From assembly GCA_022564295.1 (NCBI GenBank), contig JADFLR010000009.1, positions 84,596 through 148,595 on the forward strand: a stretch of DNA of 64,000 bases, read 5' to 3'. Source of the stretch: Bacteroidota bacterium. Lineage in GTDB: Bacteria; Bacteroidota; Ignavibacteria; Ignavibacteriales; Ignavibacteriaceae. Under the pieces are notes generated by a model. The model made no database searches. It worked only from the letters and a program-made list of their open reading frames with translations, and was not told where the DNA came from. The position numbers were made by a program, and so were the translations under genes. Positions 15,725 through 24,627 of the stretch are shown here, in pieces (position 1 is the first letter of the stretch; each line of letters starts with the position of its first letter).

Positions 15725-18700
15725 TTATTCAAAGAAATATCTAAGGCCAAGCTGTATTTGCCAGCGAGAGAACAAACCAGGATCATCAACAAATGTTTCT
15801 GTAAGATTACTCTTATAGTTAAAAGTAGGATCGCCCTCTGAGAAACCAATTAATTCTAAAGGTGAGGTAGCCAACGAATTAGCAACTTGCCTTACACCCC
15901 AATCTGAATTTAAAAGATTAGGTACATTCAGAATATCTAGGCTTATTTGGAATGTATGTCTTGTATTTCCTGAAAGTAAGGAAAAATCCTGCATCACTCT
16001 GAGATCAATATTGAAGAACCACGGATTAATAGCTCCAAATCTATCCGCAATTTCACCACGATGCTCTTTCAGGTAATCATCCTGCTCGATAAAGGAATTG
16101 AAGGCTGCCCATTGTGCATCCTCTGTTGCAAAAAAATCGCCGTTGACATCATTCTCCGAGAATTTAATTTCGCTTTGATTTCTTGGAATGTAAATCAAAT
16201 CATTTACACTAGAACCATCACCATTAACATCCCCGGCATATATAAAGGAGTATCTGTTACCTCCAGCTCCTGCAAAACGATTTCCTTCCCCAACTTCAAG
16301 GAATAATCCGAAATGTGTGGCAAGATTTTCAGACCATACTTGAGTATAAATGGCTACACCTGTTATTCTGTGCCGGTTGCCAAACTCAGAGTAGCTTAAT
16401 TGCGGATTGTTTGGATCTCCCTTAACCGGGTTTTCAGTGAACAAAACACTTGCAATTTCTGTAGATTTTAACAAGCTTTTTGCTTCTAAAAATGTATATG
16501 CCAGGCTGCTAGTGAGCCCGATGCCAAATCGCTTGCGTATCTGAGCAGTTATGCTATAATTATAACCTTCACTTGAGTTATCTATAACGTAGACGCCAGC
16601 ATCGCCATCCGGGTTCAGTTCATGTAGAGAATTACCGTCCGCGTCGTGACCTCCATAATATGGTCTGCCATCAATCGGTAGAAAGCGGACAGGGGCTACT
16701 AAATCAGCATTCCTTACATAAATAGAGTTTATATCTTTCCCATAAATAAATTCAAGAGTACCTAAAAATCCTCCTCCTAATTTATGATCAATTGCAATGT
16801 TGGTATTCCAAACCTGCGGCCACTTAAAATCTTCAACCATACCATTTACATCGAATGATGTTTGAAGTATGGCATCATCTGATGTCATAACTTGTTCTTC
16901 TACGTTCGGAAAAATATTAGGGTTGTCACCGGGATTAGAAATAACATTTCCTATCCAGACAAAAGGCAGTCGACCGGTAAATATTCCTGTCCCACCACGA
17001 ATCTGTGTGGATCGGTCTCCTGTTACATCCCAGTTGAATCCAACACGCGGTGATAATAAAGGAGTGGCTCCTGGAAGCTTGCTCTGATCTACTGTTTCAG
17101 GATTGCCATTTTCATCAAGTAACGTTAATCCTCTGGAAAATGGATTATCTACCGGCTCAGTAATATAAATTGGTATATCGACCCTTAAGCCATAAGTTAA
17201 ATTGAAAACCGGTGAGATGAGAAATTCATCCTGTGCATAAAAGGATAACTGCGCCACTTCAATCTGTTCACCTTTGAATGGATCAGTGCTAGGTGTCACA
17301 AGACTGTTAAAGTCGTAGAAGGGGTCGTCCTCGTTACCGAGGATGCCATCAGGGCCAGGATCGGTCGGATCCGTACGACGGAAGAATTGTTCTAATGATT
17401 CAAATCTCACAGCACCTAAGAAATCCAGGCCCCCGGGGAAAAAACGATCCAAATCCCCTGGCAAGAAAAATAACCCGTGGCGGAATATATTAAAAGAATT
17501 AAAGAACTTGAAATATTCAAAAGATCCACCAACAGTAGCTACATGATTACCAAGGAAATAACTAAAGTTGTTTGTAACCTGATAAACATCCTGATCTAAT
17601 ATATTGTGAATAGAGAAAGGTTCATGACCAATTGTGGTTAATGTTACACCTTCCTCCAGAATTTCTATAGTCGGGAAGGGTGCGCTGAACGGATCTCTGC
17701 TATCGCGAAACCGATTGTAGCTTGCGAAGAAACGATTTGCAAAGTTATCGCCTCTGGAATTTAATTCAAGAGCAAAAGAATTTAACTCGTTATTAATCTT
17801 GTAACCCGAATTACTAAACGGCAAGCTATTCTCGTTTGGTCCGCGTCCGCCTGCACTAAGTACAAACGGATGGGGAGGTTTATCCTGTCTTGCATCCAAA
17901 CGATTATACCTGAAGAAGAAGTTATTATTTTCGTTAATGTTCCAGTTGAGTTTAACTATAATTTTTTCATTTTCGGTATCATGAATATAGTTTTCATAAT
18001 CGCCAGTATCGTATCCGTATACTTCCATCATTCTGGTTCTTATAGTATTCATCACATCTGCGCTAACTCTTGATTCCCCAAAAGTAACATTACCATCTTG
18101 GTCTGCAACAAAGTTAGAACCTGGATCAGTTCTTCTTTCAATTTCAGCATTAATAAAGAAAAATAATTTGTTTGGAATGATAGGTCCGCTAACTCTAATA
18201 CCTGATTGATTAAATGAAAGATCAGGATTTGCAATTACGTCGTTTCCACTAACGGTATTGCCAATAAAACTTTCATTCCGAAAAAAACTATAGATCGATC
18301 CTTTAAAACGATTTGTACCGCTTTTCGTTACCGTATTGATTCCTGCACCGGTAAATCCACCCTCGCGGACGTCAAATGGAACCACAGAAACTTGTACGTG
18401 CTCAATAGCATCAAAAGGAACTGGTTCAGAATTGGTCTGACCACCGGGAGCAGGGTCATCTAATCCGAACGGATTATTAAAATACGAACCATCAAGAGAA
18501 ATGTTATTGTATAACCAGTTTTTACCACCAAAACTAAAATTACCGTCACTGCGTGGATCTAATCTGGTAAGATCCCTTACACTTCTTTTAATTGTCGGTA
18601 AATTCTTAATTTCATCAATATCAATAAAAGTAGCTGCACCTGTTCTTCCGCTGTTTAAAACATTATCCTGTTCGCCGGAAACGACAACTTCACCTATCTC

Positions 18701-19054
18701 GACGGCTTCACTTTCCAGTTTGAATTCAAGTCGGATATTTGAACCCAGGCTTAGATTAATGTTTTCCTGTTTCTCCGCGTTAAATCCAACAAAAGATACT
18801 GTTACATTATATGGTCCCCCTGCTCGCAGATTAGGTAAATTAAATAGTCCATTTGTTCTTGTAGAAGTGCCGTATTGCGTTCCGCTGGGTTCATGTACAG
18901 CAATAACGTTTGCTCCGGGTAATGGGTTGCCATCAGCATCCTGAACAATACCGTTCATTGATGCGGTTGTAACTCCCTGTGCAAAAATTTGGTTTGAGTT
19001 CGTACAGACTAAAACAAAAACCAAAAAGATAAAAAGTATAAAATTTTTATACAT
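15725..19054 (-). CDS. TonB-dependent receptor with carboxypeptidase-regulatory-like domain
   Basis: A 1109-residue outer-membrane receptor. A signal peptide (MYKNFILFIFLVFVLVCTNSNQIFA) is followed by a CarboxypepD-reg-like domain (residues ~30-115, MNGIVQDADGNPLPGANVIAVHEP). A plug domain (about 120-235, SGRTGAATFIDIDEIKNLPT ... FTGAGINTVTKSGTNRFKGS) precedes a long 22-strand-type barrel ending in QLGLRYFFE with a terminal aromatic. Members of this Oar-like group move large ligands or act as adhesins; the substrate is not deducible. It appears to be a single-gene unit with its own terminator. Confidence 0.93.
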   Translation of the reverse strand: MYKNFILFIFLVFVLVCTNSNQIFAQGVTTASMNGIVQDADGNPLPGANVIAVHEPSGTQYGTSTRTNGLFNLPNLRAGGPYNVTVSFVGFNAEKQENINLSLGSNIRLEFKLESEAVEIGEVVVSGEQDNVLNSGRTGAATFIDIDEIKNLPTIKRSVRDLTRLDPRSDGNFSFGGKNWLYNNISLDGSYFNNPFGLDDPAPGGQTNSEPVPFDAIEHVQVSVVPFDVREGGFTGAGINTVTKSGTNRFKGSIYSFFRNESFIGNTVSGNDVIANPDLSFNQSGIRVSGPIIPNKLFFFINAEIERRTDPGSNFVADQDGNVTFGESRVSADVMNTIRTRMMEVYGYDTGDYENYIHDTENEKIIVKLNWNINENNNFFFRYNRLDARQDKPPHPFVLSAGGRGPNENSLPFSNSGYKINNELNSFALELNSRGDNFANRFFASYNRFRDSRDPFSAPFPTIEILEEGVTLTTIGHEPFSIHNILDQDVYQVTNNFSYFLGNHVATVGGSFEYFKFFNSFNIFRHGLFFLPGDLDRFFPGGLDFLGAVRFESLEQFFRRTDPTDPGPDGILGNEDDPFYDFNSLVTPSTDPFKGEQIEVAQLSFYAQDEFLISPVFNLTYGLRVDIPIYITEPVDNPFSRGLTLLDENGNPETVDQSKLPGATPLLSPRVGFNWDVTGDRSTQIRGGTGIFTGRLPFVWIGNVISNPGDNPNIFPNVEEQVMTSDDAILQTSFDVNGMVEDFKWPQVWNTNIAIDHKLGGGFLGTLEFIYGKDINSIYVRNADLVAPVRFLPIDGRPYYGGHDADGNSLHELNPDGDAGVYVIDNSSEGYNYSITAQIRKRFGIGLTSSLAYTFLEAKSLLKSTEIASVLFTENPVKGDPNNPQLSYSEFGNRHRITGVAIYTQVWSENLATHFGLFLEVGEGNRFAGAGGNRYSFIYAGDVNGDGSSVNDLIYIPRNQSEIKFSENDVNGDFFATEDAQWAAFNSFIEQDDYLKEHRGEIADRFGAINPWFFNIDLRVMQDFSLLSGNTRHTFQISLDILNVPNLLNSDWGVRQVANSLATSPLELIGFSEGDPTFNYKSNLTETFVDDPGLFSRWQIQLGLRYFFE

Positions 19055-19404
19055 ATGCCCTCCTCCGGGTTTAGTGATAGATAATACAACTAAATAACTA
19101 GTAATTATATCAAGTAAGGTAAGTCCGCATAAATTTAGTTACAAACTTACCAATTGAAAATATGAATTAATCATCTTATTACAAAGAACAAATTAATTTA
19201 ATACAATTTTATTATTATTCTTTTACGTTGGATGAAAAAACAAATTAAACGATGAGGCTGCGAGGAATGAAGCAAAAATGCTCGAAAATATAATTGTCAA
19301 TTGTTTTTTGAAGTAATCTTCGTTCTCGAAATAGCTTGTAAAACCCACTTTAAAAAAATAGCAACTCAGTAAAGCACGAAAACTTTCAGTTATCGGGCTT
19401 TTTT
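19055..19404. other. Chromosomal flank left of the integrated element
   Basis: No gene is seen in these 350 bp. Just left of the tRNA fragment, 19370-19404 folds on the minus strand into a stem (GC..GA.AACT paired with AGTT.TC..GC). That is where the terminator of an original minus-strand tRNA-Lys transcript would be expected. Confidence 0.45.
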
Positions 19405-19451
19405 GTGCACCCTACCGGGTTCGAACCGGTGACCTGCTGATTAAGAGTCAG
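19405..19451 (-). repeat. att site, left: displaced 3' half of tRNA-Lys
   Basis: This matches the anticodon-arm-to-acceptor part of the tRNA at 31166-31238. The T stem is ACCGG/CCGGT here versus GCCGG/CCGGC there. After 19451 the similarity stops. It is not a functional tRNA because the 5' half is missing. Confidence 0.88.
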
Positions 19452-19539
19452 TATAGCATTGTGGGTTTATGGGCAAAAGATTAAAGGTTTGATTTCAGTC
19501 CAATGATATCTTCCTAAAGATCCAGGAGGTATTCATAAC

Positions 19540-20562
19540 ATGTATTTAATTAAAACTAATAAGTCTCCCTTCTATCAAGTGATGTATAAGAAAAATGGTA
19601 AGTGGACTTCAAAGAGTAGTGGAGAGACAATAAAATCAAGAGCATTTATCTTTTTATCAGAGTTTAAAGAAAATCTTACCAGGCAGCCTAATTTAATTCC
19701 ACATACAATTGAAAGTTTTAAGGATGAATATATTGAGCAAAAAAAAACAACTCATACTAAAAGCTATATTAGGAGTATTAAATATTCATTTTCAGAGCTG
19801 ATTAAATTTGCTGGTAACATTCGATTAGATTATGTAGATGTTAGAACTGCAGAAAATTTTATTTTTGAAACTTTCCAAAAGTCCTATCACGCTGCAGCCC
19901 TTCACCATAGAACATTAAAGGCTGCATTCAGCAAAGCAATATTTTGGGAATATGTTTCAGAAAATCCTTTCAAGAAAATTAAATCACCAAAAATCCCGAT
20001 CAAATTACCAGTGTTTATTAACGCCCGGGAACTGAAACAGATACTAGACAAAACCGAATCTAAACTTTTTAGGGATATTTTTATAGCAGCATTTTTAACC
20101 GGCGCGAGGCTTGGTGAAATTCTTAATCTTAAATGGAATGGAGTAGATCTTACTAATCAAATTTTAACTGTAAAGAATACTGTGGAATTTACTACAAAAA
20201 ACAAAAGAGAAAGAGTAATTCCAATAAATTCCGAACTTCAGATAATACTTAAACATCGTTTTCCGAAAGTGATCGATCTGAAATTAGATGAATTTGTTTT
20301 CTGGAAAGTTAAAGGTGTGAAACTGAATAATGATTATGTAAGTAAAAAATTTAAAGCTGCTGTGAGAGCGTCAGGTTTAGATGATAAAATTCATTTTCAT
20401 ACACTCCGGCATTCATTTGCTTCACGGTTAGTACAAAAAGGAGTTGCATTATATGTCGTTAAAGAATTACTAGGGCATGAAGATCTAAGAACAACACAAA
20501 TTTATGCACATATTTCTACTGCAAATTTGGTTGATGCGGTTAAGAATCTTTCAGTATACTGA
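19540..20562 (+). CDS. Tyrosine recombinase/integrase (left)
   Basis: A 340-residue phage-type integrase. An N-terminal AP2-like arm segment (MYLIKTNKSPFYQVMYKKNG) and a SAM-like core-binding domain precede the catalytic domain. Catalytic residues are visible: Arg in GARLGEILNLKW (about 186-197), HTLRHSF (His/Arg, about 288-294), LLGH, and the Tyr of TQIYAH (about 325). CCAGGAGG precedes the ATG. It is next to the left att site and is the best candidate to mediate integration into tRNA-Lys. A paralogue lies at 28757-29722. An 18-bp perfect palindrome overlaps its stop codon. Confidence 0.93.
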   Translation: MYLIKTNKSPFYQVMYKKNGKWTSKSSGETIKSRAFIFLSEFKENLTRQPNLIPHTIESFKDEYIEQKKTTHTKSYIRSIKYSFSELIKFAGNIRLDYVDVRTAENFIFETFQKSYHAAALHHRTLKAAFSKAIFWEYVSENPFKKIKSPKIPIKLPVFINARELKQILDKTESKLFRDIFIAAFLTGARLGEILNLKWNGVDLTNQILTVKNTVEFTTKNKRERVIPINSELQIILKHRFPKVIDLKLDEFVFWKVKGVKLNNDYVSKKFKAAVRASGLDDKIHFHTLRHSFASRLVQKGVALYVVKELLGHEDLRTTQIYAHISTANLVDAVKNLSVY

Positions 20563-20565
20563 AAG
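20548..20565. promoter_or_regulatory. Perfect 18-bp palindrome overlapping the integrase stop
   Basis: CTTTCAGTATACTGAAAG is its own reverse complement. It could be a repressor operator or a transcript-end hairpin; no T run follows closely. Confidence 0.4.
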
Positions 20566-20712
20566 TATTTATAAAACAAGGATGAGTAATTCAATATTAC
20601 AGAGGTGGAATTGATTATTTTTTCTTCCCGTAGTTCTATATGTAATTTCTATTTATTAAATTAACTTTACAGATATGTAAATGTAAAGCATAAAAATTGA
20701 CCAGGAGGAGTC

Positions 20713-22263
20713 ATGGCGACATTAGTAAATTTAGATGCTCTATTAAAGAGAGAAGACTTTGATATCGTTGGGGATTCCGAACAAACAATGCAACTCCAGA
20801 CTATCCAAATTAGGGATTTAGAGCCTACGGCGTTCTTTTATGTTGTTCTGAGAAAACCAGTATTTCAGAGAGAAACAGCTGACTGGAATACCAAAAAGGT
20901 TGTAGACTTTATACAATGTTTCTTATCCGGAGATTTAATTCCATCAATAATTCTATGGCGTACAAAAGCAAGTCAGGTTTTTGTAATTGATGGGGCACAT
21001 AGGCTTAGTGCCTTAATAGCCTGGGTTAATGACGATTATGGTGATGGAGATATTTCAAAATCTTTTTTTGAATTCAGCATACCTGAGGATCAAGTTAGTG
21101 TTGCAAATAAGACAAGAGATTTGATACATAAATCTATAGGTTCTTACAAAGATCATAAATTTGCTGCAGAACATCCAGAGCGGTCAACAACCGATATTGT
21201 TGAGCGGGTCAGACAATTAGCAACCTTAGGCATTCAAGTTCAATGGGTTAAAGGGACATCAGAAAAGGCCGAGGCTGCATTTTTCAAGATTAACCAAGAA
21301 CCAGTTACAATCAATAAAACTGAAATTCGCTTATTGCAATCAAGAAATAAACCTAATGCAGTGGCAGCTAGAGCAATAATAAGATCAGGGACTGGTCATA
21401 AATATTGGTCCGCGTTTAATGAAGAAAACAAATTGGATATCGAATCGATTGCTAAAAATATTAATGAAATTTTATTCGTTCCTTCAATGTCAAAACCTGT
21501 TAAAACATTAGATCTTCCAATTGGGGGACAAGTATATTCTGCTAAAGCACTGCCTTTGGTTTTAGATTTAGTAAATCTAACAAACGATAATATTTCTGAT
21601 AAAGATCTGGATGATGATATTGACGGTTACCAAACGATAAAATTTCTGAATAACACAAAGCGAATTGTATATCAAATATCAGGAATGCATGCTTCCTCAT
21701 TGGGATTACACCCCATTGTTTATTTTTACAGTGTTTATGCATATTATCAACCAACCTCATTTTTTGCTATTGTTTCCTTGATTATGGATTTTCATAGAAC
21801 CAAAGGATATAAAAAATTTATTGACAACCGGGCGAAACTCGAAAAATTTCTTTTACAGCATAAAGACATTCAAAACCAAGTCGCTGTTAAGTATGGCGTT
21901 GGATTAAAAGGACAAAAGTATTTAGTAGAATTATATAATTTCCTGATAGATGAGTTTGATAATGGAGTCGAAAATTCAGAAGTGATAAGTAAATTACAAG
22001 TACATCAGACATTTAGGTTTTTAAAACTAAATGGCGACGTAAACATTCTCGAGAAAAGAAAAGATTTTTCAACTGAAACAAAGTCTGCTGCGTTTATAAG
22101 AGAAGCATTACAAAACCCCTTGACTTGCAGTATTTGTGGTGGATTAATTCATAGCCCCTCCATTACATTTGATCACAAAATTAGGAAACAAAATGGAGGA
22201 AAAGGTAATTTAGATAATGCTCAAATTGCTCATCCTTATTGTAATACTACTTATAAAAATTAA
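20713..22263 (+). CDS. DUF262-type protein with C-terminal HNH nuclease, candidate defence gene
   Basis: A 516-residue protein. The N-terminal half carries a ParB/DUF262-like core: FQRETADWNTKKVVDFI and VIDGAHRLSALIAW, where DGAHR replaces the usual DGQQR. The C-terminal ~45 residues form an HNH-type nuclease: CSICGG, then TFDHKIRKQNGG, then DNAQIAHPYCN. DUF262 plus a nuclease is the arrangement of GmrSD-like type IV restriction and related anti-phage proteins. Here the nuclease is a canonical HNH rather than DUF1524. CCAGGAGGAG precedes the ATG. As the first cargo gene after the integrase it may protect the host or the element from other phages (inference). Confidence 0.82.
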   Translation: MATLVNLDALLKREDFDIVGDSEQTMQLQTIQIRDLEPTAFFYVVLRKPVFQRETADWNTKKVVDFIQCFLSGDLIPSIILWRTKASQVFVIDGAHRLSALIAWVNDDYGDGDISKSFFEFSIPEDQVSVANKTRDLIHKSIGSYKDHKFAAEHPERSTTDIVERVRQLATLGIQVQWVKGTSEKAEAAFFKINQEPVTINKTEIRLLQSRNKPNAVAARAIIRSGTGHKYWSAFNEENKLDIESIAKNINEILFVPSMSKPVKTLDLPIGGQVYSAKALPLVLDLVNLTNDNISDKDLDDDIDGYQTIKFLNNTKRIVYQISGMHASSLGLHPIVYFYSVYAYYQPTSFFAIVSLIMDFHRTKGYKKFIDNRAKLEKFLLQHKDIQNQVAVKYGVGLKGQKYLVELYNFLIDEFDNGVENSEVISKLQVHQTFRFLKLNGDVNILEKRKDFSTETKSAAFIREALQNPLTCSICGGLIHSPSITFDHKIRKQNGGKGNLDNAQIAHPYCNTTYKN

Positions 22264-22597
22264 AGGTTGATTATTCAACTGTCTGATTATTATTGACTCA
22301 CCACCAGCCAACTCACAACTAATGATTAAACGAGAGTAATAGTAAGCTGCTATTTAAATTGATTTGAAATAATTATATATTTAAATGAATCTCAAACGGG
22401 TTCATCCGGCCCCTGCAATTAAAATGCCTTAGCCACCAATTAGGGTTTGCAGGGGTTTTTTATATTACAGGGGCGCGGTATGACGTGAGTCAGGCGCAGT
22501 AACTGAATAGATATGTATACTCTTGCTTAGAAAGCCCCGCAAAATTAATTTGTGTGCGAAATAAACCTATATTTACAACCAAAAGGAGTATACCGGA
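22264..22597. other. Spacer between DUF262-HNH gene and Xis-like genes
   Basis: This 334-bp spacer holds the terminator at 22410-22461 and otherwise no gene. AAGGAG at 22584-22589 is the Shine-Dalgarno sequence for 22598. Confidence 0.5.
22410..22461 (+). terminator. Terminator with hairpin-containing loop
   Basis: CCCCTGCAA (22410-22418) pairs with TTGCAGGGG (22447-22455) and is followed by TTTTTT. The loop can form its own CCTTA/TAGGG hairpin. It lies 147 bp after the DUF262-HNH stop and 136 bp before the next start. Confidence 0.75.
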
Positions 22598-22882
22598 ATG
22601 GAAAATACAACAGTAACATTAACTGATGCTCAATTTGAGCAGCTTACAAAAATATTGGCTCGGGCTTTAAAAAAGTGGATGCCTCGCGATGTATACACTT
22701 ATGAGCAGGCAGCACATCGTTTGGGTATAAGTAAAAATCGTGTGAGAAGGGATTACATTTTAACCGGCAGGCTGGATATTGTTATGATAGATGGGCAGAT
22801 GAAAATACCCAATTATGCAATAGAGAATTACCTTAAAAGTAACACTAAATATTATGCTGAAGTAATAAAAAAAAGTAGATAA
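22598..22882 (+). CDS. Excisionase-like helix-turn-helix protein (copy 1)
   Basis: A 94-residue protein. An N-terminal helix (MENTTVTLTDAQFEQLTKILARALKKWMPRD) precedes a MerR/Xis-like winged HTH of the helix_turn_helix_17 type (YTYEQAAHRLGISKNRVRRDYILTGRLDIVMIDGQMKI). Such proteins act as recombination directionality factors or regulators in integrated elements. The next gene at 22937 is clearly paralogous. AAGGAG precedes the ATG. Confidence 0.78.
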   Translation: MENTTVTLTDAQFEQLTKILARALKKWMPRDVYTYEQAAHRLGISKNRVRRDYILTGRLDIVMIDGQMKIPNYAIENYLKSNTKYYAEVIKKSR

Positions 22883-22936
22883 CACTTTCATCATTACAAA
22901 TAAACTAATTTTTATAACTACAAGGCACAAAACAAA

Positions 22937-23176
22937 ATGGAAAATACAGCAGAAACATTAAGTGATGAGCAATTTGAGCAGCTTACAAAAAAGTTGACCA
23001 GGGAATTGAAAAAGCAGATGCCGCGGGATGCATATACTTATACGCAGGCGGCTCACAAGCTGGGTGTTGGGCGCAACCGAATATGGTTGGACTACATTAA
23101 AACCGGCAAGTTGGGTATAATTAGGATGGATGAGAGCTGGAAAATTACCAGTTATGAATTGGAGAATTACCTTTAA
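22937..23176 (+). CDS. Excisionase-like helix-turn-helix protein (copy 2)
   Basis: A 79-residue paralogue of the protein at 22598. It has the same N-terminal helix (MENTAETLSDEQFEQLTKKL) and HTH (YTYTQAAHKLGVGRNRIWLDYIKTGKLGII), with divergence in the recognition helix (NRIWLDY versus NRVRRDY). It is 15 residues shorter at the C-terminus. The pair arose by tandem duplication, and the changed recognition helix suggests different DNA targets. With two recombinases in the element, one Xis-like protein per recombinase is an attractive reading. Confidence 0.76.
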   Translation: MENTAETLSDEQFEQLTKKLTRELKKQMPRDAYTYTQAAHKLGVGRNRIWLDYIKTGKLGIIRMDESWKITSYELENYL

Positions 23177-23313
23177 GTAATGCGAAATAAGTTATGGCAG
23201 CGATTAAGAAATAAAGCACTTGACTTCCTTCTCAAAAATTAATATCTTATAACCGTCTAATTTCGATGGCGGTTGATCCGCTCCGTAATGCGGTTATTTC
23301 ATTTTAAATAATC

Positions 23314-23375
23314 GGCCAAGTATCCTGCTTCCGCGAGGAGTGGGGTGTTCCATCGAACACAGACAATACTTGGCC
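23314..23375 (+). ncRNA. Three-way-junction RNA element 1 (upstream of the RadC-type gene)
   Basis: The closing stem GGCCAAGTAT (23314-23323) / ATACTTGGCC (23366-23375) is perfect. Inside are two adjacent hairpins: a CC.GCGA.GG tetraloop stem (23324-23345, with an internal mismatch) and TGTTC-CATC-GAACA (23346-23359). A 6-nt single-stranded segment returns to the closing stem. TTTCTT follows, and the ATG at 23405 is 29 nt downstream. A 14-nt direct repeat (GTCTAATTYCGATGG-like) flanks it at about 23257 and 23383. Confidence 0.5.
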
Positions 23376-23404
23376 TTTCTTATGTCTAATTCGATGGAGG
23401 AAAT

Positions 23405-23884
23405 ATGCCTAATAATAAACAACGTGCCCTGGCAAAGCGGATAAGGACCATCACGTGGAAGTTTCGTGATGTAAGTGATAGTTACCCTGAGCTCAAAAAA
23501 AACAGGGATATTAAAATTACCTCTCCGGGTGATTTATATAACACTTTTAAATTTTTGTTCGATCACGAAGTGAAAGAAAAATTTGTTGTCTTTTGGTTGA
23601 GTTCGGCCAATAAAGTTATCGGCTTTGAGATTGTGAGTGAAGGTAATTTAAATAGTTCGGTTGTTCACCCTCGAGAAGTATTCAGGGGAGCCATAGTCAG
23701 CAGCTGTGCAAGTATTATTATAGCTCATAATCATCCGAGTGGAAATACAGATCCTTCCGGTGAGGATATTATTATAACAAAAAGATTAGTTAAGGTAGGA
23801 AAAATAATTGATATACCAGTTTTCGATCATATTATTTTTACAAATGATTCATACACTAGTTTTATAGAGAGAAGAATACTGTAA
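23405..23884 (+). CDS. RadC-type JAB/MPN domain protein
   Basis: A 159-residue protein whose second half is a RadC-like JAB metalloprotease fold. HPREVFRGAIVSS is followed by the metal-binding IIAHNHPSGNTDPSGED motif (about residues 117-133), then TKRLVKVGKIIDIPVFDHIIF. The N-terminal HhH part of full-length RadC is missing, so it is the short form often found in mobile elements and anti-restriction or DNA-processing modules. The biochemical role of RadC-type proteins is unsettled. The start is preceded by ATGGAGGA and the structured leader at 23314-23375. Confidence 0.88.
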   Translation: MPNNKQRALAKRIRTITWKFRDVSDSYPELKKNRDIKITSPGDLYNTFKFLFDHEVKEKFVVFWLSSANKVIGFEIVSEGNLNSSVVHPREVFRGAIVSSCASIIIAHNHPSGNTDPSGEDIIITKRLVKVGKIIDIPVFDHIIFTNDSYTSFIERRIL

Positions 23885-24075
23885 ATTTTTATAATTAAAA
23901 GAAAGGGCGAACAATCAATGTAACTGTTCGCCTTAATCTCCGATAGATATTTATGGGCAGAGCATAGTTTTCGCAACAGCTAATGTAGAAAATATTCTCT
24001 AAAAGTCAAGAATAATTTTAAGGATAAACAATTTTTCAACATTCAATTTCATTTTAATTTTTTTTTCTATATAAT

Positions 24076-24178
24076 ATTGAAGAAATTAGAAATAGAATTA
24101 CTATCGGTAATTTTTCGACAATTCGTTTACTGTTATGATTTTAAATTGTAAACTATTGAAGCAATTAGAAATAGAATT
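24076..24178. repeat. 24-bp direct repeat pair
   Basis: ATTGAAGAAATTAGAAATAG (start of 24076-24099) recurs with one change at 24155-24178, 79 bp apart; both copies end in AATT. The pair sits upstream of element 2 and could be regulator or recombinase arm-type binding sites. Confidence 0.6.
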
Positions 24179-24224
24179 CTGATTGTTATTTAAAACTGGA
24201 TATAAAATGAAAAGAATTTTAAAC

Positions 24225-24289
24225 AAATCCCTTTTGATTGGTTCGTTAGAACTACCTGGTCACAGGTATCCAGCAATCAAAGGGGATTT
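24225..24289 (+). ncRNA. Three-way-junction RNA element 2 (upstream of the 83-aa gene)
   Basis: A 16-bp closing stem (24225-24240 with 24274-24289, one G-U pair) encloses GTTC-GTTA-GAAC (24241-24252) and TACCTG-GTCA-CAGGTA (24253-24268). The two helices are directly stacked and a 5-nt linker (TCCAG) returns to the closing stem. A T-rich tail (TTTCATATTTT) follows. The next start codon (24310) is 20 nt downstream. Confidence 0.55.
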
Positions 24290-24309
24290 CATATTTTAGG
24301 GAGTTAGTG

Positions 24310-24558
24310 ATGCAAAAAATAAATGTGTTTCAATCAATAAAGGGATTGGAAGGAATGCTGCCTGATGATGTCTTAGAAAGATTAAAGAAAATAGAAGATT
24401 ATAATGCTGAAGTAGATGCGCTAGAAAACGTGAGCTTGCTTCAGAAATTACTTGTAAAAGTTAATCAAGGTGATCTTATTGGCGCTCGTGATATAGTAGA
24501 TAATAGCAGCCCATCTTTTCAAGAGTTCTTAGCAAGATCGGGCGGAGATTCTAATTAA
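24310..24558 (+). CDS. Hypothetical small helical protein
   Basis: An 82-residue acidic, mostly helical protein (PDDVLERLKKIEDYNAEVDALENVSLLQKLLVKVNQGD). I do not recognise it. The ATG at 24310 is preferred over GTG at 24307 because GGGAG at 24299-24303 gives normal spacing. It stands alone between two structured spacers. Confidence 0.65.
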   Translation: MQKINVFQSIKGLEGMLPDDVLERLKKIEDYNAEVDALENVSLLQKLLVKVNQGDLIGARDIVDNSSPSFQEFLARSGGDSN

Positions 24559-24627
24559 AAATTTAGTGTTCATAGAATAAATTTTATCAATAATCAGTTA
24601 ATAAAAATGCTTAGTACTTTTATAAAT

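Larger units (their letters stand above)
23885..24309. other. Long spacer with direct repeats and structured leader
   Basis: This 425-bp spacer has no gene. It contains the 24-bp direct repeats at 24076 and 24155 and the three-way-junction element at 24225-24289. Confidence 0.55.

Noticed and set aside
19405..19480. Second tRNA-Lys gene
   Set aside because: Only the 3' half is present (T arm, anticodon arm and acceptor strand); similarity ends after base 19451, so it is an att remnant and not a tRNA.
20713..22263. IscB/TnpB-type RNA-guided nuclease as identity of the HNH protein
   Set aside because: No RuvC motifs and the N-terminal part is clearly DUF262-like; the HNH is C-terminal as in restriction-type proteins.
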